A DNA stretch of 64,000 nucleotides from NCBI GenBank assembly GCA_030704615.1, contig CM060732.1, forward strand, positions 38,671,053 through 38,735,052, written 5' to 3'. This DNA is from Takakia lepidozioides (taxonomy: Eukaryota > Streptophyta > Takakiopsida > Takakiales > Takakiaceae). The position numbers and the translations under genes are program-made. Positions 10,125 to 22,252 of the stretch are shown one piece after another. Under the pieces are notes generated by a model, which saw only the letters and a program-made list of their open reading frames with translations, had not been told where the DNA came from and did no database searches. How positions within the stretch are numbered: position 1 is the stretch's first letter; each line of letters begins with the position of its first letter.

Positions 10125-13085
10125 TTGAAAAGGAGCTTGGAGCAGGTTCAAAATCCTTCAGCTTGTTGAATATCCGAAACATGTATCCAAATATTAGAAA
10201 CTGCAGTGGTTTCCACTCTGCTGAACCGGCTGACACCATCCAGATGGACTGTGTCCACACACCCACACCCCATCCAGCTGGGATCTCTCAAACGGTCCAT
10301 GAACATCATACATGCAAAAATTTATGCAACTCACACAGTTGAGTCCTAATTGTATTTCGAAATGTCATACTTGACTATGAATGATAATCCTATGATTGCT
10401 TGGATAAACTTGCCCTAGGTTAATGCATAAGCTTCTACATCTCCTATAAGCACCTCAATCCCTCAATTGAAGATGAAGAAAGTAGCTTACAAAAAGGACA
10501 GAGATGGCCAGATTGATAAGAATGTCCCATTTATTCGAGTGCGCTGCCCTGCAGCATGCAATCCCCTGATTGCTAAGCAAAAATGAGCTCATTCTGGACA
10601 GTGTTGAGTATTGCATGATTATGAGAGGTCGCACAGGGAGACAGAGATATGAAGACTACCACAATCCTATGCACATGTACCCTGTTTAGGGGACAGTAGC
10701 AGAGATTTTATTGATCAGGTCACGTGACAGGGGAGACAGTGTACTCTTATTTTGTGTAGTGCCAAGGTGCTTTAGGTAGTCCTTGAGTCCCACTTGTTCA
10801 TCAAAGGCTGTGGAGAAGCTCAGTGTAGTCCCAGCTAGGCTTCAGCTAATCTGGGCCTGCATCTCTCAACTCACTTATCTAGAAAGTCCACCAACATGCC
10901 AAGTACAGGGAAGGATCAGGAGACAAATGTGGGGGGTTAGAACTAAATTAAACGAGAAAACCTGATGCTGATTCCAACAGGGAAAAAGAGAGATGGACAG
11001 TGTAAATGGGACAAGTATGGCCATGAAGAGGAGAACGAGGCACACAAGAAAGGAGAACTCGTTGTGTACCTTGGGCCCCACGGGAATAGCGCCTGCTTGT
11101 CTGCATACTTGATCTCCTTGGACACCTGTGTATCAAAATCTGTCATAGCTCACTAACATCAACTTTTCGATGATGGCAGTCTAATCCTCTATCAGGACTG
11201 AGTCTGTATTAGTCAACATGACACTGAAATGGTGATCACAAACTTATGATACAACTGCCAGGCATCTAATTGTCACTGCAATGGGTCTTGGTAACCAAGT
11301 CACAAGAAGTTGTTGAGACTTCAGAATTTTCACTCATAGCTTTATACAGACAGGTTCCCAAGAGCCAACACTCCACCTAAACTAAGAACCTCCAGGCGCA
11401 AGTTTCTCAACCAGGAAAAGATACCTCAAAAGAACCATAAGTAAGGCTCTGTTTGCGGTTGGAGAGTTGTGTCATCATGATCCTGTCATAGGCTCTCTCA
11501 AACTGCATACCATCCCACCACCCCGAATCCATAACTGTTAAAACCCCTTTCTCCCTCGCACAACGGGCATAGTGAGCCATGTACTTGCAGAGCGACGCCA
11601 GATATCCAAATAAAGAGTACAAGGACAACACATCCAAGGCCAGAAAGAAGCTCCTTGCAAGAACAATGTGCCAATCTCTCAGACAACGGATCCCCAAGCG
11701 GAAAGAGAAGACTTTGAAAAAAGATTAGAGATAGGAGAAAAGAAACAAATAAACCCACAAACGCGACTGCACCCTTGTATCTAAGAGACAATACAACCAT
11801 CTCCTGACAGAAATGACTAGCTGCTAACAGGAAAATTGGTTAGAGATATACAACAGGAAAGGGAGGACATTCACTCACCCGGGCCATAGCAGCCTCATCC
11901 CCTTGCCTTGCAGCATCTTTGCATCTCCTGGTATAGACAGCCTTGATATTGTCAAATTTGTCCAATGGGCTCACACCCAGAACCTGCGGTTGCTCAAAAG
12001 AAGATCCCGACCCACAACATTAAATCCACCAGCAGGTTTACAATCTGGCATGACAGATACAACCCAGCAACAGAATACCAAAACCAGATCCCTCTCTGTG
12101 TATTGCAGCGATCAAAAATCTCCCGTGGAAACAATCCCACAAGCTATGCCTCTTGAAGGAATGAAATCCTTACCCTACAAGAAATAAGGATAGATCCAAA
12201 CAATGCCAATATAACCAATAGTACCTTCTCTCAAGTACAAAAGTGACGGCTGCCATTGCTAAAACTCATTACTGCTGGTCAGTACACACATTAAGACCAA
12301 GGGTGATAGAAACCGAGGGTTTATACCTGATATGGACTAAGTTCATCTGCAGGCTCTCCACCAACAGCCCCCGCACCTGCTGCCCTGCATTCTATTGCAT
12401 GTCTACTTAATCCCACCCTTTCCTTCCTGCATTCATATGCTTCCAAGTGTGAGAGTACATTCTAGGCAGGGACAAAAGTTGGTCAAGCATTCTTTCTTGG
12501 AACAATGCTCAATTGTCTTTGAAGATGGATCTGCAATAGGTGGCCCCACTTACAAGCGCCCAAGTTCGTTTTTAAAATGTGAAGGGAAATCAAAAGGTTT
12601 AAGCACAATGGAGCCCCTGCCTAAAAGCTGAACACATAGATCATCAGAACAACTGGCTGTGAATAGTGATGAGTCAGTACCAACACTCCCTTGCAAGGGC
12701 AATGCCTCTCAGCCTGCTCCTAAACCCCAAACACTGATTGTAACCAGTAGATCTCAGACCTGACCGACCGAAATTGGTATATAGGAGACATGGCAGAAGC
12801 ACAACTGAGGAGAGAAATATTACTGCGCACCTCCGTTGTAACACATAACATAAGAAGGAAAAGGGTTGGACGGCACTAATGACATTTATGGAAGACCTGA
12901 ACTTGAGAAAGATGTACAAACCTGCCATATGCGTGCGAGGGCCTAACTGTGAATGAAAGCCTTGCAGCCCATGCGCTGTACAGATTCCTGGGAGAAGAGA
13001 TGAACTCCACTTGTCGATGCTTGAAGTCTTGTGAGGCAGCAAGGCGAGGAACACAAGAATTGAAACTTCGAGCACAGGACGCCAT
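10125..13085 (-). CDS. CPP1: CPP1-like plastid protein (DUF3353, J-like domain), 3' end missing
   Basis: Likely a chloroplast membrane protein of the CPP1/CDF1 family, known in Arabidopsis as a chaperone-like factor stabilising the chlorophyll enzyme POR; that role is family knowledge. Seven exons join in phase: 13085-12922 (Met start; Ser/Ala/Arg-rich transit-peptide-like leader), 12384-12327, 11983-11879 (SPYQVLGVSPLDKF, J-like domain start), 11502-11425 (FERAYDRIMMTQL), 11125-11070 (the hallmark KYADKQALFPWGPR), 10548-10491 (KWDILINLAISVLF, first membrane helix) and 10248 to about 10125 (EWKPLQFLIFGYMFRIFNKL). Introns are GT-AG. The final hydrophobic C-terminal exon is not seen; LINE copy E starts about 75 bp beyond. 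The last donor is weak, so the gene may be truncated or its last exon may lie outside the window. Confidence 0.85.
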
Positions 13086-14458
13086 AGCTCTTCACACTCG
13101 ATGAAACCCGCAGACCGCAGACGTCCTTACTCTCAACTGCCTAATTGGCAGTTTTTGCTTCCCAAAATTCATGAACACGAACATGACCTAAGTACTTCAA
13201 CACAAATGGCCATAACTTCTGTTCCAGGTCGATCCAACAAATCTGACCTTTGGAACATGTTTATAACCCTGATCTGGACTAGATCTCAAAATTTCAAGCC
13301 ATTTCACCGGTGCATTCAGAAGATTATGGGGTTTTAGTGGACCTCGAATATTTTTGCTCACTAAGTTTTTCTTGTATGGCTCCCAGAGGATATGTTAGTC
13401 AAAAGAATAATTCTGGGCATATACTCATTTCCGTGACATAATTACTGTCGAATAGTTCGGATTGGATGTCTCTTTGCAAACTTTCAGGATTGGAAGGAAG
13501 CACATTTGTCTGGTAGGGATTTTGGTGAATGTAGCTTCATCCGAGGTCCGCATCAGTTGATTCATGGATTGCGAGCTGTTCTTGTCCCTCAACAAATGTA
13601 AATACGAAACAAATAGGGTATATACCACTTTCTGTACTCAACGCACAGGATTCTTAAGTAAAATTCGAAAGAATAGTTCGCTGTGTGCTGAGGATGGGGC
13701 TGTGTGACTATATGGATTCTTTCCGGAGTTAATGTAGATAGGATCTGCTAAGATTTGTGCAAACCATACAGGTAATGAAGTCTTCTGCGATTAGTCTGAC
13801 TGTGAATTTGCTTTTCATGCTGATCGCTTTGGAGAAGAATGTTTGCAAGTGGAAATGATCTTGGGCTAACTTAGACATTCTCCGAAAACTGAGGTTGAAG
13901 TTTTGTTTTGCTAATTTTAGCGGGATAGTTTGTTATAACTACCTGTCATTTCATGTTCTTCTCTACCTCTTCATGCTCTTCTTCACCTCTTCAAATCCAC
14001 TCTTCATTTTTCTAATTGATACCTTTTAAATCTAGACAGCTCACGGGGATTTTGTGTCCAATACGTCGGTTGTTAAAGGACGGCAGATTGATCGATCGTG
14101 GGTACAGTCCTGATCAGATGTTGATACACTTTTGATGTAGAGTCTCAATTGTGGCACTACTTTTTTTTCCTGATAAAATATGAGTTGTGCAAGTATCTAG
14201 CTACTGAGGTCAAGCATGTTCCAGACGTAGCAATGTGAGCTCAGCTTCATTACAGAGTCTCTAAGATATCATGATTGTGAAATGATTAACAAGTTCACTC
14301 TACGGACTGCACACTTGAACATGACGACTTTGAATGCGAAGTGGCACCGATGACAATACTCCACTATTTTCACGTTGGGTATGAATTGCAGATTAGAATC
14401 TTTCCTATTTGACAACGAGGAGAGCAGCGGTGTGCAAATTGTGCGGGAGTAGGCAAAA
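13086..14458. other. upstream/intergenic stretch, no gene seen
   Basis: This is the upstream side of the CPP1-like gene. I find no coding motif on either strand. The first few hundred bases should hold its promoter, but I see no clear TATA box. Confidence 0.5.
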
Positions 14459-14542
14459 ATGGGGGACAAGACTCCGGATGGCAGAGACGTTGATCTGTTT
14501 GAGAAGACAGTCCGCAGAGGGAATCGGCGCTCCAGCTGGGCA
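14459..14542 (+). CDS. possible first coding exon, unknown product
   Basis: An ATG opens 28 codons (MGDKTPDGRDVDLFEKTVRR and on) rich in charged residues, running into GCA|GTAAGT, a perfect donor. The codons look more protein-like than their surroundings. I could not find a matching downstream exon within the next few kilobases, so it may be a fragment or chance. Confidence 0.25.
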
Positions 14543-15660
14543 GTAAGTTTTGTAGCTAAACTTAGAACTTGCTAGGTCCATACATCCATTCCTTGTCCAT
14601 ACCTTGTTTATGGTTCATTTCAACACGCTCTTGGATGTGAGCCTTCCAGCTATCCTGGGAAAATTATAATTCCCAGATAGGCAGCACAGGGAGAACTGGG
14701 ATCTCTCCCCAGGAAACCTGTGATTGTAAACAGTGAACTTTCTTTTGCTATGGTATTAGCTGCTGTAGCTTTCCAGGGCAGACGTGGTAGAATCATTTAC
14801 CTTTTTTGCAAAGCCTTCAGCTTCCATATCTTCAAATCCCCAGATATTATGAAGTTTTCAACCCACCGCCAGGGTCATAGTTATGAAGAATGAGAGGACA
14901 GCCTGATTTGGAAGATCTCAGGAAATTTTATATGCAACAAACATGGGGCCCCGAGAGGCAACTTGCCACCACTCTCAAAAGCTCCTCACATTGTCACTAC
15001 TCTGACAGTATTCTACAAACAAGTTCACAGTAATTGGAGAACGACTAGAAGTTGGTGTCCTTTCCGGATTTTTTCTTACAGTGAATCAATGTAATAAATG
15101 GCTTAAGCACCAAAGTGCTTGGCCAGTAGCTAGCATGAGGGCTCTCCGTATCTCGTCTTCCCTCCTCCCAAATCTGTCAGGCGTTTCGTTTCACCACTCG
15201 CGAAGTATAAAGCTTATTGTAGACAAATATTGGTAGCTAAAATCCTGGGATTTCTGTTTATCAGAGGAACAAAGATTTCAGCAATGGGTAGAAGCATGGT
15301 ACGGGCCATCCAAAAGCGGCAACTTGCAGTCCATAAAAAATGGACATATGAAGTAGAAAACGCAGCACGCGGGAACGAAGTCGGAAAAAGTTGAATTTAT
15401 TGTAGCCGTTGATTGTTTTTGTACATCAAGTTATTACCGTCGATTGGAGGTCGCCTTCATCGGGGGGTGGCTGGAAGATGGCTGGTCGTGTTGGGCTAGA
15501 CTGAAGCGCGGGGACGACGAGCTGCCATGTATGACGCGCGATGCGCAACTAGAAGCTAGCTAGGACGTACGAGTTGATTGGAATTGGGAATGTGAAGAGA
15601 TTGGGAAGAGATTGGGAATGTTTGATCACAAAAGTTTGCTTACCATTTTGTAAGATTTTT
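14543..15660. other. no gene seen
   Basis: AT-balanced sequence without convincing open frames or repeats. Confidence 0.5.
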
Positions 15661-15917
15661 AGGGTTTAGCTTGTGATTGTTTCATCAACTCTACGCATGC
15701 GTGAAGTTCATTTCCATTTCTGTGTTTCTATGGGCGCGCTTGGGTGGTGGTAGCAGAGGAAGCGGGCGATGCGAGCAGAGCTTATAAAGTGCAACATTGT
15801 GTTGCTGCCATAGCAGCAGAGGCACGAGGGTAGAGGAGTAGAGGAGGAGCTTGGGCGGGGGTGCTCGGGTGTGCCATCGCTGGAAAAGCACTTCATTGTT
15901 GCCTGGCTCTACCCTTG
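15661..15917 (+). other. possible non-coding 5' exon with strong splice donor
   Basis: A GC-richer stretch follows TTTTTAGGGTTTAGC and ends in CTACCCTTG|GTAAGTTTCG, a consensus donor. Short ATGs in it (near 15700 and 15769) soon meet stops, so if it is transcribed it would be a 5' UTR exon. No partner exon is assigned; the nearest plus-strand coding region begins near 18640. Confidence 0.25.
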
Positions 15918-16439
15918 GTAAGTTTCGTTCAAGTTCGTGGCCAGTCGATTTGGTGTGCGGCATATCTGGAATTAGGTTCCTGCAAGCATGAATGTTTCTG
16001 TCGTAGCGCCTGGAAAGAGATGGCAGATTGTCATCCAAATGATGATCATGACTAGTAACTTTCCACTTGAACTCTACAAGTATGAGCCACCGCTGCGATC
16101 TTTCACGCCTGATTCTATACTTCTTGCATTGTGCATTTGAACACAGGTGGTTAATTGCCTTTCTTGAATCTTGACAGTGATGCCTGTTTTGTTTATCATT
16201 CTCTATGGTGTGTTCTTTGTTGGGTTGGTATTTCTCCATTTTTTTCCCTGCCCAGAGAAGGATATACTTACGTCTTGTTAGTGAGTCTAGTTGAGCTAAT
16301 TTTTGGAGCTACATGCTAGCAATTCATGTTGTAAAACCCTACAAATTTAGGCTGCACAGTCATTCATACATGACAGTTTGTATGTGACCATTACGGTGAG
16401 GGTACCTGCACGATGATTGATCACAAAAGTCTGCTTACT

Positions 16440-17240
16440 ATTACCTTTGTGAGGGGCTCACTCCAATAGTTGGAGCTACCTTGATATAAACAATTGTTGC
16501 ATCAATCTGTTGTGTCTGAGCTACCTAGCAATTAGACCCCAACAGGGCCAGGGCCTTAGGCTCAGAATCGATACTTTGAAAGTTAGTGAACAGAGGTGCA
16601 AGCACTATACGGTCCTGAAGAGGGTGGCTCTCTGATGAGAATACCCGGGACACTGTTTAGAAAATGGGTATTGCCTTCAGCGCGCCCACACATCGAGCAT
16701 TGACAATCTCCCTTTCCTGTCTGCATGTGTTATTTGTTCAAGAATTGACCCCCGCCCTGGGGTTAAATTGTAGTTTAATGCTGAGGATAGGTAGGCCTTT
16801 CAGCCTAAGGTTCACCCATGTCACAAACTGGAAACAAGTTCAGGGATGTTTATTCCTAACTTGTTTTTGTTCAAGCATTATTCATGCTTCGGACGTGGCT
16901 TTAGACACTTCAGCCTCCAAGTGAGCTTCATCCAGCAGGGTCAGTTCTTCCTGCCCAAACTTCAGGTACTTGAAACATCTCCTCTACATTTTTCTGCCAT
17001 GACTTCAAATTGTTTAACAGGACGGTCTTGCTTCCAAGAAATAGTCTGTCATCTTAGGGTATCTGGTATTAGGCACTGAAAGCTGAATGGATTTTAAAGT
17101 TTTAGGCATGGTTGGAGTTGCTCTCTCACACGGCAATGCCTACTCCAAGGTAGGCCAACATGGTCGTTGTAACTTCAGTATTAATCCGTCTGCAGTGGAA
17201 ACATTTGAGTGAGAATATCCAAAGTTTGTATTTAGTTGTT
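16440..17240 (-). mobile_element. old LINE fragment, minus strand
   Basis: The reverse complement reads the C-terminal part of the same LINE family: TTTCCACTGCAGACG near 17200, the GACCGTCCTGTTAAACA box near 17020, the TTTGTGACATGGGTGA box near 16820, the finger region near 16690, and GAGCCCCTCACAAA near 16450. It is much more diverged than the cluster at 0.6-10 kb, so it is an older insertion. Confidence 0.75.
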
Positions 17241-17317
17241 TGACCTGTTTTGTGTATGTTCATCACAGTTACAACTGGAGGAGAACTCCACAGCAAGATA
17301 TGTGCTGGAAGGGAGCA

Positions 17318-17375
17318 CACAATTGTGGCATTTAATGATCGTGGGGAGGGATGAGGGGATCTGGCCTAATCTGGC
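17318..17375 (+). mobile_element. short LINE scrap in opposite orientation
   Basis: About 55 bp (GGCATTTAATGATCGTGGGG and onward) match the LINE segment at 4829-4875, just after the RT catalytic box, but in plus orientation next to the minus-strand fragment. This suggests a 5' inversion during insertion, which is common for LINEs, or a later rearrangement. Confidence 0.55.
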
Positions 17376-18630
17376 CTACCATGCAGACTTGTGAACTGTT
17401 GTCGCTGGCTGGTTTCAAGTGAGACTGCATGCCCTTTTTTGTCAAGTTGCATTTGTATATGGCTTGTACCAAATGTGGTCGTTATTATAAAAGGGACGAT
17501 ATCAGCGAGGTAGGGGAAGAGTAGCAGATGTAGCATAGGTAGCTGAATGTAAAGTTTGTCACACTGGTAGTGGGTACCAAGTCCAGTCTATTCAAACAAG
17601 TGAACAGACCCCTGAGTTTGTGTCACTTATCTTTGTTGTTATGACTTCAAACTACTCTCCAACGAGCTACCTTTTTGTGTTATAGTGAGGGGGCAAGTGG
17701 ATCCCATTTTTGGAGACCTGGACAGTAACCTATTTTCTAGTGTGCAGAAGAAGGGCCCAACAGTGTGATTGTTGATTGCCAAGGAATTTTGAGTGTCTGT
17801 GTTGAAAATGTTGGTTTCTCTTGCTGCCATGTTAGTCCTTGAAGAATTTACATTTTACTATCCTCTGATTCCATCTGCTTGCCTGCATATGTTGTCACAT
17901 TTGTGGGGCTACTATTCAACAAGTTTCAGCTGTTTGTGCAGCTGATTTGCGGGATGGCAGGTGGCCTGCGGCTCTCCCTCACGCTACCTCCCACCACATC
18001 TTGCAAAAGCATTACAGGTGTGGCACCCCCTTAGCTTTTGTGCAATCTGGTGTTCCCTACTCATATTTTCACTTTATTGCGTACCTCATAGCCTATGTGG
18101 GGTAGAGGGGTAGAGTAGTCTTGTTGTTGTAGCACGTGACAACCCAGCTCATCCTTGCGTACCTAATTACCTAAACTGAACCATGACGCTAGATTGAAGG
18201 AACTTGTCCCTTCTGTCAATCATTGGTTGGGATCGAAGAGGAATATGGCAATGCATATCATCAATATGTGAATGTTGATTCTCTGAAACTTCACCATGTG
18301 GGGGAATATAGAATTTGAAAACGTGTGGAAAGCAGGTTTGTCATCTATGTGGATCACTTGCACTTCTTGAAGGAACTTGCGTTAACCAGAGACGATCCAG
18401 ACTTGGCCTCTGATTGAAAAGGTAATTTCATGTCAGAATTAGGTAGTATGGTTGTCATGAAGCTGGAAATGTCAGTAGGGTTTAGGGTTTGTTGGTTTGT
18501 TGTTTTGTTGGTTTGTTGGTTCTCATGAAGCTGGAAATGTCGGTAGGGTGTTGGTTTGTAGCTCCATCCTTGCCCCCTCATGTTGCTGTCTCCGTACATA
18601 ACCAACCTGGAGTTGTAAAAAACTAGTTTA
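17376..18630. other. no gene seen; short direct repeat near 18.45-18.55 kb
   Basis: No coding motif found. A 20-odd-base segment, TCATGAAGCTGGAAATGTC, occurs at about 18457 and again at about 18522, separated by TTTAGGG-like and TTGGTTTG repeats. Confidence 0.45.
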
Positions 18631-18638
18631 ATGGGAAT

Positions 18639-20160
18639 GTGGGGCTGGGAGTATGTAGGGCACTCAAGAAGCGGTTCAAAACAATGGTGCAGTCGGGGAG
18701 TAAGTTACAGAATTCACCTACGAATGGGAAGAGTTCCAATGCAGCATCTGAAGATACTATGGGCGAAAGAGGGGGGCACAAATCAGCAGATTACTTCAGG
18801 GATGTCCTCAAGCTGAATGCGACAGGCAAGAATCCCAAACAACTTCTCTTAGACAAAGACATCACCAAAGAACAATGTGCAAAGTTGTTTGGACAACCTG
18901 CAAACAAGAATGGCTACTTTTACATGGTTGTACTGACAAGAGTATGATTCCCAAAATCGAGGACCTATGGAGTAAGGTTCATGGGTATGATTGTAAGCCA
19001 ACCGGTGGTATCATTGCAAACTTGATGGCAAGGGGCATTGTCTATGAAAAAAGGACTGGACAAAAACTCAATTGGGCAGCATACGCGGCATGGACAGCTA
19101 AGCAACAAGAAAGAATGAAGGAGCATCGAGAAGCAAAGGACCCTGGCAGCACAGACAGTAAGCCAAAGCTAGGAGTTTGTGAATTGAAAGACAGGCTACG
19201 CAAAACCCCAGGTAGAGGCAAAGAAGGACTGAAACAAACGCCTGAGCAAGTGATTGCAGAGATGGAAAGGAAAAAACATGAGCAAGAGTATGTGGCAACT
19301 GCTCTAGCGAGTCTTCAGGAACTACATGATTTGAAGTATGAGGAGATGTGTGGGGCAAAGGAAGAGTTGGAGAGTTAAAGAAAGGGAAGTTGGACTTGAT
19401 GGAGAAGACGCGGACTGTTCGGGTGCAAATGGAAGACAGACAATGGTGTCTTGCAGAGTGTCGAACAAGATTGCAGACCTAGAGGCCAAACTCACCCACG
19501 AGGGTGCCACAATCCGAGCCGGGGAAGAGACCTTAATGCAAAAAGGGGAAGAGAGTGTTGGGTTACTGAATTGTGGAAAGGGAAGACAGTCTGAGATGCA
19601 AAGGGAACTTGACCAGAAGAAATCAATTGAAGCAGAATTTTGGCTCAATGCTGATAAGACCGAAAAAGAGTTCAATGCTTTGTGTGATGCAGGGGACCAG
19701 GAAGACAGGGACATTAGAGTGGCAGAGAATGTGGTCGATGTTGCTGACACAGAGAGGAGTCTTATCCAAGATCAGATTGAGGCCTTGACAAATGGGGACA
19801 AAGGACTCGTCATCTATCCTATGCCTATATGTCATCCTCAAGTGATCAAAGATAGTACGTCCATCAAGGATTTCCTGAAGGTCTCTCCTTGCCCTGTTTG
19901 CCACAAAGGTTTCCACTGTTGGGACATGGTGGTGGCATCTTGTAAGCACACTTACCATCCTGCTTGTATGGCATCCCATATGAAGACGTCAAACAGGGTA
20001 GGGACTTCAGCTGTTCAGAGATCATGCATCCTGATTGTGTTCTAGTTTTGGGTTTAGGATTCTTGACCCAGAGGTGCAGGCACTTGCGGAAAAGCTGAGA
20101 GTGGTTGAGCTGCGCCAAAGGTGGATGTCAAAGCAACTTCACGAAGCCAGGGTTAGAAAC
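18639..20160 (+). pseudogene. coiled-coil protein with RING-like zinc finger, frameshifted; possible transposon ORF
   Basis: Read across three frames, this encodes one protein: a basic N-terminus, a conserved-looking block (YFRDVLKLNATGKNPKQLL, then FGQPANKNGYFYM), a helical region (IPKIEDLWSKVHGYDCKPTG, then WAAYAAWTAKQQERM), a long Glu/Lys-rich coiled coil (about 19190-19790), and a zinc module CPVCHKGFHCWDMVVASCKH with HPAC near 19890-19970. A tail (RSFGFRILDPEVQALAEKL-like) follows near 20045. Frame changes occur near 18940 and 19340-19380, where homology-like sequence continues in another frame. They look like single-base indels rather than introns. I do not recognise a named family. It faces the transposase-like gene at 24-27.5 kb and may belong to the same element. 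Confidence 0.55.
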
Positions 20161-20384
20161 ACCCAAGTTCCAGGTAAGATTGATTGCAACATTTCCATGT
20201 TTTCTTCTTCAGAAAACTTGTGTGGTCCAAGGCTGTACCTCTTCATGTCCAATCCTCAGGACTGTAGTCCCAAGATTGGACCTTCAACCCCTTCAACTGA
20301 CTATGAGTCTGAATGTGGGACTGCAAATGTTATTATTTGTCCTTTTAGTGGAGTGAATCCTTACTGGGGAGTCCTTATTGAGGA

Positions 20385-20740
20385 GTGTCATTCTTAACTA
20401 GAATTCTGAGTCTTCAGTCATGTGGAGTGTGAGTCCAAGTGCTGACTCATGTGGAGTATGAGTCGATGTTTTAGTCATGGGGAGTGTGAGTCCACTTGCT
20501 GACTAATTATTGGGAGTATGAGTCCTTAATGATTTCCACTGATTTCCAGTTTGGAATCAGAGTCCTGTGGAGGGTCAGTCCATGTGCTTAATCATGTGGA
20601 GTGTGAGTCCAACTGCAAAATAATGGATGTGGAATGCGAGTCCTTATTGAGGAGCTTGCTTCTCAACTTGGAATCTGAGTATGGCCCAGATGGAGTGTGA
20701 GTCCTAATTAGGGAGTGTGAATCTTGCTTGTAGTCCCACC
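20385..20740 (+). repeat. degenerate tandem array, core GGAGTGTGAGTCC
   Basis: At least seven copies of a core close to GTGGAGTGTGAGTCC recur every 30-85 bp with diverged spacers (near 20422, 20452, 20480, 20512, 20598, 20630, 20690). It lies between two plus-strand coding blocks. The same core, GAGTGTGAGTCC, also occurs inside the array at 25960-26440. Confidence 0.75.
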
Positions 20741-20974
20741 ATCAGCTGCATAGAACTTGGAAGTCTAATATGGGGGACAAAAAGTCCATTATGATGGACT
20801 GTGCACTCCCCACATAATTATTGTAGTCCAACTGTTGGGACTTCGGCCAATGGTAAGGACTACAATGACTTGTCTGGACTCAAATTACAGTTAATGTTGT
20901 ATTGGTAGACAGTAGGCACCAAGTGATAATTCAGCCTTCTCAAACCAGTTGTAATGGTGTAGGTGTGATAGCAG

Positions 20975-22252
20975 ATGATGGCTTCATTGATGCCAACAAA
21001 CGAAGACCAGGACCTCCATCTCAGGCCACCCAACTATAGCGCATTCACCACCAACTACAGTGGAGGCCAAAGTGGACATGGTGGTAGTGCTGTGAACCAA
21101 AACTTCCTCGAACTCCAAGCTCGTCAACTCTTCAAATGTCACCTTTGGGGCTGTCGCGGCCGGGGATCGTTTGCACCAATTGTTGGTGATCCGTTGAACC
21201 CTGAGGTTGATGTCACACCTGATACCATCATGCAAGAGGTTTCAGCTTCAGGAAAGGGTTATGTCAAGAAGTTCCTCATTCCTGGTTCTCCACCAAAAAA
21301 AGATTCCTGGATCTCCACTGCAGGCTGCATTTGTTCCAGAGATTGTCACGACACATACGCTACAAAGTACACATGAAGATGTTGTGGACTTGACAATCCC
21401 ATCCACTGTTGTTCCTCCTTATGTGGATGTGAAGGTTGAAAGAGATGGTGCCCAAAATACTGGACATGTGGCAACCCTCTCATCAGACTCAGAATTGGGG
21501 TCACAGGGATTTGAAACTGATGCTGGGGCGACTCCCAGTCTGATTCTGATACAGTTGTGTTGCACAGTACCATAGGTGGAGGCCCCTCACAAGTTTCAGA
21601 TCCTATATTTCATGTCACTCCACCAGTTGCTACCTCCCTTGTTGCTCCGCCAATATCCATTCCCGCAATTCCAGCTCAATTGGATGGTGGTTCTCCATTA
21701 CCTATGGTAGTATATGTACCTCATGCCTTAGCAACAACCCCTCCTGTTCTTGGACCAGTGTTGAACCCCCCAGCTGTAGCCCTTGTCAGTCCACATGTTC
21801 AGGCAACAGGGAAGCGTAAACGAGAACGAAAGAGATCTCGCAAGGCATTGAGTGCAGAGTATGCAAAGAAGCCCACCACTAGGGCGGATTCTAAGGTATC
21901 AATTGACAAGGATATGGACAAGTGCCCAGGTGAAAGTACCCCCTCATCAAAGAGAGTTGTCGTGCACAAGCCCTTGGATACGAATGAAGACAACGATCTG
22001 AGCCACCATGATAAGAGTAACTCAATCCCACGGGATGGTGTTGTGAAGGCCGCTCGGGGCCCTGTTGTGAAGTCACTGAACACCGTGAAGACTCCTCCAA
22101 ACTTGACCACTCGGGGGCCTGTTGTCAAGTCCCTTAATACTGTCAAGACCCCACCTAACTTGAAGATGGATGCAGGTTCTTCTGGTGCAGGCCCTAAGAA
22201 GAAGAAAGAAAACATATCAACTAGGTACAAGCTGAGTACTGTACACTTATGA
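20975..22252 (+). pseudogene. proline/serine-rich basic protein, frameshifted, unknown
   Basis: Three overlapping frames read as one product. It starts MMASLMPTNEDQDLHLRPP, has a short Cys-containing segment (FKCHLWGCRGRG), then Pro/Val/Thr-rich low complexity (about 21560-21790), a strong nuclear-localisation-like cluster (GKRKRERKRSRK near 21812) and a lysine-rich tail. The 17-residue unit RGPVVKSLNTVKTPPNL is present twice in tandem (about 22055-22160). Frame changes near 21290 and 21540 suggest small indels. It could be the continuation of the zinc-finger gene upstream across the 20.4-20.7 kb array. Confidence 0.45.

Noticed and set aside
10073-10342. Plus-strand open frame of 89 codons
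   Set aside because: It overlaps CPP1 exon 7 on the opposite strand, which has clear homology and splice signals.
10875-11081. Hydrophobic minus-strand frame directly after the WGPR motif of the CPP1-like gene
   Set aside because: It first looked like the membrane helix with a frameshift, but exon 10548-10491 gives an in-phase, better match, so this is intron.
15691-16239. 182-codon minus-strand open frame
   Set aside because: His/Arg/Pro-rich low complexity, no motif, and it overlaps a stretch that looks more like a plus-strand 5' exon; judged chance.
18470-18500. Interstitial telomere array (TTTAGGG)
   Set aside because: Only about one and a half units embedded in TTGGTTTG repeats; too short to be meaningful.
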